From: Bacteroidales bacterium
GTDB taxonomy: Bacteria > Bacteroidota > Bacteroidia > Bacteroidales > JAADGE01
Assembly: GCA_024762915.1 (NCBI GenBank)
Contig: JANTGL010000058.1
Coordinates: 1-11,438 of the forward strand
Reading direction: 5' to 3'
DNA: 11,438 nt
A program made the position numbers and the translations under genes. The notes below the pieces were generated by a model. That model was not told the DNA's origin. It saw only the letters and a program-made list of their open reading frames with translations, and searched no databases. Shown in pieces: positions 1 to 5,742 of the stretch (position 1 is the first letter of the stretch; each line of letters begins with the position of its first letter).

Positions 1-764
1 CCGAGCGTAACTTCCGTAAATTTGGAAGCCATCCCGAGTAATCCGGCAATAATCATCCAAAAGGTAGCTCCGGGCCCCCCTAGCGTAACTGCAATTGCAA
101 CACCTGCAATGTTTCCTAATCCGACCGTTGCCGATAAAGCTGTTGTTAATGCCTGAAAATGGGATACTTCTCCGGCATCTTTGGGTTTGTCATAAAAGCC
201 TCTGATTAATTGAATGGCATGTTTAAATCCTCTGAAATTAATAAATTTCATTTTTACGGTAAAAAACAAAGCACCGAAAATCAACCAAATAACAACAAAA
301 GGTATCGTCATGGTTTTAATTTCTCCGTTCGGATATTTTAAAATATTTCCTTTATCATCATGCAAAACCGGATTATACAAATGCAAAGCTTTAAAAATAT
401 CAAACATTAACACTTTTTCAAGCCCGCCGACTAAAGGAACAAAGAATGAATTTATTTTTTCATCGGCAGATTCGGCAGGTATCACAAAATTGATACTATC
501 TTTTAATCCAAATGCATCTTTTACAACTACCTTATAATTTGTACCTTCCGTTAAGCCATCGGCTATAAATGAACTTAAAGAAGTTTGTTTATCGGACCAT
601 TTATAAGTATACGGTTCTTTACCGCCTGAAACACTGATTTCTGCGACACCGTTTTTTATTTTTTTTGAATAATTTGAGGTCTTAAGATCAAGCTTTAATT
701 TTTGACTTAAAGCACTTGAACTTATAAAAATAAGCAATATCAGAACCTTAAAAACTTTAACCAT
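1..764 (-). CDS. AGCS-family sodium:alanine/glycine symporter with an exported N-terminal SprB-like domain (partial, 3' end outside window)
   Basis: The visible 254 codons begin at the ATG at 764. Residues 1-20 form a signal peptide (hydrophobic VLILLIFISSS, likely cut before Gln21). Residues about 40-96 resemble a SprB/PKD-type beta-sandwich repeat (SVSGGKEPYTYKWSD, then a KVVVKDAFG strand). From about residue 105 the protein matches the start of the alanine/glycine:cation symporter family: a first membrane helix near 153-170, FINFRGFKHAIQL at 174-186, FQALTTALSATVGLGNIAGV at 203-222, and LGGPGATFWM at 228-237. Members import small amino acids with sodium across the inner membrane. Ordinary members start directly at the first helix, so the exported domain is an addition of about 100 residues. 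A hydrophilic loop of about 25 residues (127-151) also enlarges the first periplasmic segment. The gene follows the DNRLRE gene by 23 bp on the same strand and may be cotranscribed with it. The family is confident; the substrate (alanine, glycine or other) is not. Confidence 0.9.
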   Translation of the reverse strand, partial: MVKVFKVLILLIFISSSALSQKLKLDLKTSNYSKKIKNGVAEISVSGGKEPYTYKWSDKQTSLSSFIADGLTEGTNYKVVVKDAFGLKDSINFVIPAESADEKINSFFVPLVGGLEKVLMFDIFKALHLYNPVLHDDKGNILKYPNGEIKTMTIPFVVIWLIFGALFFTVKMKFINFRGFKHAIQLIRGFYDKPKDAGEVSHFQALTTALSATVGLGNIAGVAIAVTLGGPGATFWMIIAGLLGMASKFTEVTL

Positions 765-787
765 AATGTAAAAATATTTAATATCAA

Positions 788-1651
788 TTAATAGATTATA
801 AACTTACCGGCTGAAATAATATGATTATTTTTCATCAGATTATAATGATAAGTTCCGGATTCTAAACCGGAAATTTTATCAAAAGAAGCAGCTCCCTTTA
901 CCCGTTTAATTTCTTCTCCTTTTTCATTATATATGATAACAATATATTTATCGGATCGTTTTTTCTCAAAATGAGAATTTTTATTTTTACCTGTCGTATA
1001 ATTAATAACGAGCTTCGGATGTAATTCAGGATTAGGATTATCAGAAGAAGAAAAAATCAAACAATTATATTTTTTTGCTTCTTTAACGGACATCATAAAT
1101 CCGAAACTTTCTTTCGGTTTTCTCAACTCATCTCTTACTAATTGAGTAACATCAATATTTTCATAATCTTGATACGGATACTCAGATTTATGAATCAAAA
1201 CTTCATTTTCGTGTGTTATTTTCGGTTGGGTATTCCAAGTAACTCGATTTTCATCCCAAGGTTCAATAATTCTTTGCAGCAAACATTCATTAGAATTTAC
1301 ATAGATATATTCATGTCCCTTTTTTCCGGCATCATTCGATTCTTTATTTGCAAATAAAGATAAATAAGCAGAAGTTATGTGTGAATTTTTAGGTAAGCGT
1401 CTCAAATCAAACTCTATTAAACTTTTTTTCTCTCCGAAATCTCCTTGAAAAGTCCAAGCCATCGATTTAAAATCTTTATCTGATCCGAAATTTTTATTTG
1501 CAACATCACTATGTCTGTTTTGGTTTGTAACATACCAAACTACTGCATCTTTTCCTTTTTGTGCATCGGGTTGCAGAACTAATTTCTTTTGAGAAAAAAT
1601 TTCACCCGTAAAAATTAGTATTAATAATAAGTTAAAAATCAGGGATTTCAA
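788..1651 (-). CDS. Secreted DNRLRE-domain protein with T9SS-like C-terminal domain
   Basis: Predicted exported protein of 287 aa. With the TTG start at 1651 it opens with a compact signal peptide (MKSLIFNLLLILIFTGEIFS, cleavage before Gln21). A TTG at 1687 would add 12 residues and overlap the accD stop; no in-frame ATG lies before the mature protein. Residues about 24-220 match the DNRLRE/CBM96-like beta-sandwich: an LQP start, SLIEFDLRRLP with an ITSAYLSLF strand, the hallmark VTWNTQP, DVTQLVRDEL, and a closing HPKLVINY strand. These domains are found in surface and wall-associated proteins and are thought to bind carbohydrate. Residues about 228-287 (IVIIYNEKGEEIKRV, ISGLESGTYHYNL, final AGKFIIY) resemble a type A T9SS sorting domain. 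That predicts export through the outer membrane and surface attachment or release. No catalytic domain is visible, so it is probably a binding or structural protein. It lies between accD and the symporter gene on the same strand. Confidence 0.78.
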   Translation of the reverse strand: MKSLIFNLLLILIFTGEIFSQKKLVLQPDAQKGKDAVVWYVTNQNRHSDVANKNFGSDKDFKSMAWTFQGDFGEKKSLIEFDLRRLPKNSHITSAYLSLFANKESNDAGKKGHEYIYVNSNECLLQRIIEPWDENRVTWNTQPKITHENEVLIHKSEYPYQDYENIDVTQLVRDELRKPKESFGFMMSVKEAKKYNCLIFSSSDNPNPELHPKLVINYTTGKNKNSHFEKKRSDKYIVIIYNEKGEEIKRVKGAASFDKISGLESGTYHYNLMKNNHIISAGKFIIY

Positions 1652-1676
1652 AATATCTGGATTTAACAGAAAATAA

Positions 1677-2534
1677 TTAATTAGCAAACATTCTCAATTG
1701 TTGAGAAATTGTTTTTTTAAGATTTTTTCTTTCTACTATGTAGTCCAGAAAACCGTGTTCTAAAACAAATTCAGAACGTTGAAATCCTTCGGGTAAGTCA
1801 TGCCCTACGGTATCTCTGATAACACGAGGTCCCGCAAAACCGATTAAAGCACCGGGTTCAGCAATATTGATATCACCCAACATAGCAAATGATGCCGTTG
1901 TTCCTCCGGTTGTAGGATCAAGCAATAAAGAAATATAAGGTATTCCGGCATCGGATAATTGATTTAATTTAGCCGAAGTTTTTGCCATTTGCATTAAGGA
2001 ATAAGCAGCTTCCATCATACGTGCACCGCCTGATTTAGAAATAATCATTAAAGGTATATTATTTTCTAATGCATAACCGGCTGCCCGCACAATTTTCTCT
2101 CCAACAACAGAACCCATCGAACCGCCTATAAATTCAAAATTCATAGCAGCAATAACAATCTTGTATTTATCAATTTCGCCGGTTACAACAGTCATTGCAT
2201 CTTTTAATCCGGATTTTTTTTGAGTTGCTTTAATTCTGTCTTTATAATTTTTTGTATCAACAAACTCAAGCGGATCTGCCGATGATAAATTATCAAATAA
2301 TTCTGTATATTTATTATCATCAAACAGAATTTCAAAATATTTCAATGCAGGAATTCTGGCATGATAACCGCATTCACAAACGTGAAGATTGGCTTCATGA
2401 TCTTCGGTAGGAATTATTTTTTTACATTCGGGACATTTATACCATAATCCCTCTTTAATTTCTTTTTTATCCTTAGTGTCGGTTATAATTCCTTGCTCAA
2501 TTCTGCTGAACCAGCCTGTATTTTCTTTTGCCAT
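1677..2534 (-). CDS. accD: Acetyl-CoA carboxylase carboxyltransferase subunit beta
   Basis: The 285-residue beta subunit works with AccA to move the carboxyl group from carboxybiotin to acetyl-CoA, giving malonyl-CoA for fatty acid synthesis in the cytoplasm. Crotonase-fold motifs are intact: IGGSMGSVVGEK (136-147), SKSGGARMMEAA (166-177), DPTTGGTTASFAMLGD (206-221), GFAGPRV (232-238) and LPEGFQ (247-252). The length is normal for the family. An N-terminal zinc-ribbon region is present, with Cys34-x2-Cys37 then Cys53-x-Cys55-Gly-Tyr-His. The usual second knuckle is Cys-Pro-x-Cys, so one residue is missing. In several Bacteroidota AccD proteins, as I recall them, these cysteines are lost altogether, so this looks like an intermediate state. 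The ATG at 2534 (MAKENTGWF) fits the family start. It lies 57 bp after fba on the same strand. That gap is nearly pure A+T with a 12-bp palindrome (2564-2575), and I see no clear promoter in it, so cotranscription with fba is possible. accA is not in the window. Confidence 0.97.
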   Translation of the reverse strand: MAKENTGWFSRIEQGIITDTKDKKEIKEGLWYKCPECKKIIPTEDHEANLHVCECGYHARIPALKYFEILFDDNKYTELFDNLSSADPLEFVDTKNYKDRIKATQKKSGLKDAMTVVTGEIDKYKIVIAAMNFEFIGGSMGSVVGEKIVRAAGYALENNIPLMIISKSGGARMMEAAYSLMQMAKTSAKLNQLSDAGIPYISLLLDPTTGGTTASFAMLGDINIAEPGALIGFAGPRVIRDTVGHDLPEGFQRSEFVLEHGFLDYIVERKNLKKTISQQLRMFAN

Positions 2535-2591
2535 TATATTTAAGTTGAAAGTATAAAGTTAAAAGTTTATAAACTATAAAAAACATATTTT

Positions 2592-3671
2592 TTACAGCAG
2601 TTGATTTCTGTTAATACAATTCAAATCTTCAAAAGCAATTTGTAAACGTTCTTCCATTGAGACTTCACCGGCTCTTGTCCAAACTCGCGGGTCGTATTTC
2701 TTCTTATTCGGTTTATCGTCACCTTCAGGATTTCCGATTTGAGCTTGCAAATAATCGTGCCATTGTGCTTCGTATTTTCTTACCCCGTTCCAAAATGCCC
2801 ATTGAGTATCGGTATCAATATTCATTTTTATCACACCGTATGAAACGGCTTCTTTGATTTCATCATGCGTAGAACCGGAACCGCCGTGAAATACAAAATT
2901 TACGGGTTTTTCACCGGTATTATATTTCTTTTGAATATAATCTTGTGAATTTCTAAGAATTTTCGGAGTTAATTTAACATTTCCCGGTTTATACACACCG
3001 TGAACATTACCGAAAGAAGCTGCAACGGTAAAATTTTTACTTATTTTCAACAATCTTTCATAAGCATAAGCAACATCTTGCGGTTGTGTATATAATTTTG
3101 CACTGTCAATATCTTCGTTATCAACGCCGTCTTCTTCGCCGCCTGTTACACCGAGTTCAATTTCGAGTGTCATACCTATTTTGCTCATTCTTTCAAGATA
3201 TTTTGCACTGATTTCGATGTTTTCTTCCAAAGTTTCAACGGATAAATCGAGCATGTGCGAACTGAATAAGGGTACGCCGTAAGTTTTAAAATGTTCCTCT
3301 CCGGCTTCAAGAAGTCCGTCAATCCAAGGAAGCAATTTTTTTGCTGCATGGTCGGTGTGCATAATTACCGGAACACCGTATGCTTTTGCAACTTCGTGAA
3401 CATATTTAGCGCCTGCTATTCCGCCGAGAATTTGTGCTTCATGATTATCATTCGGCAAACTTTTACCGGCAAAAAATTGAGCACCTCCGCTTGATAGTTG
3501 TACCATTACCGGAGAATTTGCCTTTGCGGCAGCTTCCAAAACAGCATTTGCAGAATGTGATCCGACAACATTTACGGCAGGCATAGCAAATTTATTATCT
3601 TTAGCAATTTGGAAAAGTTTTTGAACATCGTCGCCTGTAACGACACCGGGTTTTATATTTTTAAAAGCCAT
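2592..3671 (-). CDS. fbaA: Fructose-bisphosphate aldolase, class II (FbaA type)
   Basis: Zinc-dependent aldolase that cleaves fructose 1,6-bisphosphate to dihydroxyacetone phosphate and glyceraldehyde 3-phosphate, and runs in reverse in gluconeogenesis. At 359 aa it equals the length of E. coli FbaA, and its active site aligns with a constant two-residue offset. HTDHAAK supplies catalytic Asp107 and zinc ligand His108, IELGVTGGEEDGV holds Glu172, GNVHGVYKPGNVKL holds zinc ligand His224, and FVFHGGSGST holds zinc ligand His262. The phosphate and cation-binding stretch VIKMNIDTDTQWAFW is also intact. The start at 3671 (MAFKNIKPGVVTGDDV) is the natural one. The gene has its own upstream Bacteroidota promoter (3725-3754), giving a leader of roughly 45 nt. 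accD follows 57 bp downstream. Nothing in the sequence suggests a defect. Confidence 0.98.
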   Translation of the reverse strand: MAFKNIKPGVVTGDDVQKLFQIAKDNKFAMPAVNVVGSHSANAVLEAAAKANSPVMVQLSSGGAQFFAGKSLPNDNHEAQILGGIAGAKYVHEVAKAYGVPVIMHTDHAAKKLLPWIDGLLEAGEEHFKTYGVPLFSSHMLDLSVETLEENIEISAKYLERMSKIGMTLEIELGVTGGEEDGVDNEDIDSAKLYTQPQDVAYAYERLLKISKNFTVAASFGNVHGVYKPGNVKLTPKILRNSQDYIQKKYNTGEKPVNFVFHGGSGSTHDEIKEAVSYGVIKMNIDTDTQWAFWNGVRKYEAQWHDYLQAQIGNPEGDDKPNKKKYDPRVWTRAGEVSMEERLQIAFEDLNCINRNQLL

Positions 3672-3724
3672 ATCTTTTTAATTATAAATTATGTTATTAA
3701 TTTTTTGAATTCAGAAATAAATTT

Positions 3725-3754
3725 CAAAGATAATCATTTGATTATTTAGGGCAA
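3725..3754 (-). promoter_or_regulatory. Promoter of fbaA (Bacteroidota -33/-7)
   Basis: Read on the minus strand, TTG (3754-3752) is followed after 19 nt by TATCTTTG (3732-3725). This matches the Bacteroidota primary sigma consensus of a TTG near -33 and TAnnTTTG near -7. Transcription would start near 3718-3720, about 47 nt before the fbaA ATG. It lies in the 94-bp gap after the ATPase gene, so fbaA is probably an independent unit. The element match is seen directly; promoter activity is inferred. Confidence 0.6.
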
Positions 3755-3765
3755 GATTTTTTTTG

Positions 3766-4896
3766 TTAAAAGAAGTTATAAAAATTATTTATTGTTATTG
3801 TATTAAAAAAATAATCTTTAAATTCTTTTGACCATGACAAAGGAGGTTGTTTCCTTATTTTGTTGTATTTAATTTCATAAGCATAAATTTCATCTTGCTT
3901 TTGTTCGACTAAATCAATTTCAGCTCCGTCATAAGTACGCCAAAAATATTGCGATGCTAATATTCGGTTATTATTTATTTTTTTTCGCATTTCCAAAATT
4001 ACAAAATTTTCCCACAACTGTCCTTTATCATTTCTTTGGTCTATATCTTTAAAATTTTCAATTGCTGCATTCCTTACACCCAAATCGTAAAAATAAAACT
4101 TGTCTTGCTTTCTTATTGTTTTTCTCATATTCGACTTAAATCCTGATAATCTGAATATTACAAAAGATTTTTCCAGTAAATCTAAATATCTTTCAACTGT
4201 TTCAAAATTTAATGACATATTTTTTGCAAGTTCGTTTACAGAAACAACAGAACCTATCTGATAAGCCAAAAGTCTAACTAATTGTTTCAACTTATGAGGA
4301 TATTTTATAGTTGCTAATGTCAATAAATCTTTGTAAAGATAGGACCTTGTTATTTCCAAAAGATTTTCTTGTTTTTCCGAAAAATTTTCTTCCAAAAAAA
4401 CATCAGGATATGAACCGTAAATTAGCATTTTTTTTACTGTTTGTTTTAATTCAACAATGTTTTTGTCCGACTTTATTTCTTGTAAAGAAAAAGGGAAAAG
4501 CAAATATTCGGTTTTCCTGCCTGTAAGCGGTTCAGAAATTGCACTTGACAAACTAAATGATGATGAACCAGTCACAAGAACTTTCAAATCTTTAAATTCA
4601 TCATAAATTATTTTTAAGGTTTTACCAACATTAGGAAACTCTTGTGCTTCATCAATATACAACATTTCATAACCTGACAGTAAACCTTTAAGTTCCGTTA
4701 AATTAGGTTTGTCAAAAATTTCAAAATAATCATATAAATCTGAATTTATTGATAAGGTTTTTAAATTTGACAATTCTATTATTCGTTTTGCAATTGTAGT
4801 TTTACCTGTTTGCCTTGCACCATATATTACGGAGATTTTATTCTTATTAATTAAACGTTCTAATAAATATTTTTCTGTGGTTCTACCGATATACAT
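3766..4896 (-). CDS. AAA+ ATPase of the DUF4143 type with C-terminal PD-(D/E)XK-like domain
   Basis: A 376-aa protein. Residues about 1-130 form a P-loop ATPase: Walker A GARQTGKT (26-33), Walker B MLYIDEAQE (78-86, Asp82-Glu83) and a sensor-1-like VLVTGSSS (106-113). The phrase LTGRKTEYLLFPFSLQE (124-140) is typical of the COG1373/DUF4143 family. A winged-helix-like segment (about 218-252, VNELAKNMSLNFETVERYLDLL) follows. The C-terminus holds a restriction-endonuclease-like signature, EIDLV with Asp328, then YEIKY with Glu341-x-Lys343. The cellular role of this family is unknown; members are often multicopy and unevenly distributed. I chose the ATG at 4896, preceded by an AAAAGG purine run, over the TTG at 4941, which adds 15 residues before the family start and coincides with the -33 promoter element. 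CCGG, frequent in the neighbouring metabolic genes, does not occur here, which suggests recent transfer. A defence or mobile-element link is speculative. Confidence 0.85.
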   Translation of the reverse strand: MYIGRTTEKYLLERLINKNKISVIYGARQTGKTTIAKRIIELSNLKTLSINSDLYDYFEIFDKPNLTELKGLLSGYEMLYIDEAQEFPNVGKTLKIIYDEFKDLKVLVTGSSSFSLSSAISEPLTGRKTEYLLFPFSLQEIKSDKNIVELKQTVKKMLIYGSYPDVFLEENFSEKQENLLEITRSYLYKDLLTLATIKYPHKLKQLVRLLAYQIGSVVSVNELAKNMSLNFETVERYLDLLEKSFVIFRLSGFKSNMRKTIRKQDKFYFYDLGVRNAAIENFKDIDQRNDKGQLWENFVILEMRKKINNNRILASQYFWRTYDGAEIDLVEQKQDEIYAYEIKYNKIRKQPPLSWSKEFKDYFFNTITINNFYNFF

Positions 4897-4910
4897 AATC
4901 CTTTTTGCAT

Positions 4911-4941
4911 CAAAAATACGACTAATATATATAATTAACAA
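4911..4941 (-). promoter_or_regulatory. Promoter of the DUF4143 ATPase gene (Bacteroidota -33/-7)
   Basis: On the minus strand, TTG (4941-4939) is followed after 20 nt by TATTTTTG (4918-4911), an exact match to TAnnTTTG. The predicted start of transcription is only about 8-12 nt before the ATG at 4896, leaving a very short leader holding the AAAAGG purine run. The TTG of the -33 element is the same triplet that would be the alternative start codon, which argues against that longer start. The first of three phased direct repeats begins 5 bp upstream of the -33 element. Confidence 0.5.
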
Positions 4942-4945
4942 CTTT

Positions 4946-5025
4946 TAGGCGTGTTTTTTCTAGTTAAGTTAAAATATTAGGCGTAATTTTTAAGGTTAGC
5001 CATTAATTGTAGGCGTAATTTTTAT
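4946..5025. repeat. Three direct repeats at exact 32-bp spacing upstream of the ATPase promoter
   Basis: The plus strand carries TAGGCGTAATTTTTA at 4978 and 5010 and a diverged copy, TAGGCGTGTTTTTT, at 4946. Starts are exactly 32 bp apart, about three helical turns, so all three lie on one face of the DNA. The first seven bases (TAGGCGT) and a T run are constant while the sequence between units is mostly different. The set fills the gap between the GldM-C-like stop and the ATPase -33 element. Possible roles are an operator for a factor acting on the ATPase promoter, an iteron-like binding array, or a decayed tandem repeat. Confidence 0.65.
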
Positions 5026-5046
5026 GGACATACTTTCGTCATAACA

Positions 5047-5685
5047 TTACCATAAATTAACTTTAATATCTCTCACTTTTCTAATTGTTCCGCTTTCATC
5101 TTTAACTCTTATTTCAGTAATCTTTACGATTGAACTTTTTTTGGTTTTTCTTATTAAATCTTTTTGTTCTTGTGAAAAACTTGCCCCATAAGCTTTTGCT
5201 TCTTCAACAATACTGTTATTTTCAACAGTTACTACGAAACTCAAAACCTCATATTTAAAATTAAAACTGCTATTTTTATTAAGAACTCTTATTCCTCTCA
5301 CTCCTAATAAAGTCGTCTTCTGTGGTCCGTGTCCAAATTTTGTTCCTTGATTATCAAGCTCTGCAATAGGTTCAGGAATATATTTTACTCTGAATTCTTT
5401 CGTTCCAATTATCTTATCTTTGTAACTAACTCGAATTATTGTATTCTCAGGTTTTCGTACTCTTACAAAATAGCTACCATTTTTTTGTTTGTAAATAGCT
5501 CCATGTGAAATAGTTATTATAATGTCTTTATTTGAAATTCCGGAAACAGCAATTTCAACAGGATTATCTACACCGATATAAAAAACATTCATTTTAACAG
5601 GTGCAACAGCAATATTGTATTCTTTTTGAGAAAAAGAAATTAATGAAATTGAAATCGTGATGATAATAAATATTAATCTTTTCAT
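5047..5685 (-). CDS. Secreted protein resembling the C-terminal domains of GldM (orphan GldM-C-like protein)
   Basis: A 212-aa protein starting at ATG 5685 with a clear signal peptide (MKRLIFIIITISISLISFS, cut before Gln20). The mature part resembles the last two periplasmic beta domains of GldM, the T9SS/gliding-motor protein. Residues about 26-100 hold VAPVKMNVFYIGVDNPVEI and end in EFRVKYIPEPIAEL. Residues about 104-212 hold LLGVRGIRVL, FNFKYEVLSFVVTV, FSQEQKDLIRKTKKSS and a final TEIRVKDESGTIRKVRDIKV. Full GldM is about 500 aa, has an N-terminal inner-membrane helix, and carries two further domains before this part. Here a signal peptide replaces all of that, so the protein would be free in the periplasm or exported. 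No gldK, gldL or gldN lies nearby. It may bind a GldM partner such as the GldK/GldN ring or act elsewhere; neither can be decided from sequence. It has one CCGG and, with the ATPase, forms a compositionally distinct pair. Confidence 0.8.
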   Translation of the reverse strand: MKRLIFIIITISISLISFSQKEYNIAVAPVKMNVFYIGVDNPVEIAVSGISNKDIIITISHGAIYKQKNGSYFVRVRKPENTIIRVSYKDKIIGTKEFRVKYIPEPIAELDNQGTKFGHGPQKTTLLGVRGIRVLNKNSSFNFKYEVLSFVVTVENNSIVEEAKAYGASFSQEQKDLIRKTKKSSIVKITEIRVKDESGTIRKVRDIKVNLW

Positions 5686-5702
5686 CTTTTTTTTAATTAA
5701 AT

Positions 5703-5731
5703 TTGCATAGCACTTTGGAAGTGCTATGCAA
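5703..5731. repeat. Perfect 29-bp palindrome (13-bp arms, 3-nt loop) between icmF and the GldM-C-like gene
   Basis: Arms TTGCATAGCACTT (5703-5715) and AAGTGCTATGCAA (5719-5731) are exact inverted repeats around TGG. It begins 11 bp after the icmF stop and ends 17 bp before the next ATG. It could end icmF transcription, but on the minus strand it is followed by AAATTTAATTAA, not a U run, so it is a poor intrinsic terminator. It could also protect the icmF 3' end, or be a mobile palindrome related to the one inside icmF, which has the same size and centre. Confidence 0.8.
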
Positions 5732-5742
5732 TTATATCTATT

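Noticed and set aside
214..537. A 107-codon plus-strand open frame at the left edge
   Set aside because: The opposite strand encodes a clear AGCS symporter with conserved motifs, so this frame is a shadow.
2535..2591. Palindrome AGTTTATAAACT (2564-2575) and AAGTT/AAAGT runs in the fbaA-accD gap as a terminator or operator
   Set aside because: The stem is almost pure A+T and the surrounding runs are typical low-complexity intergenic DNA. There is no convincing U tract or TAnnTTTG element, so chance is the simplest explanation.
4946..5025. A short CRISPR array (three repeats with regular spacing)
   Set aside because: The repeat unit is only about 14 bp, the first copy is diverged, and no cas gene is nearby. 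The lengths do not fit repeat-spacer architecture.
5047..5685. A truncated pseudogene of full-length gldM
   Set aside because: It has an intact signal peptide fused directly to the domain, its own ATG and a normal stop. It reads as a purpose-built secreted protein and not a broken remnant.
5703..5731. A standard rho-independent terminator for icmF
   Set aside because: The hairpin is perfect, but neither side has a proper U tract. It is listed as a palindromic repeat, with termination left as one option.
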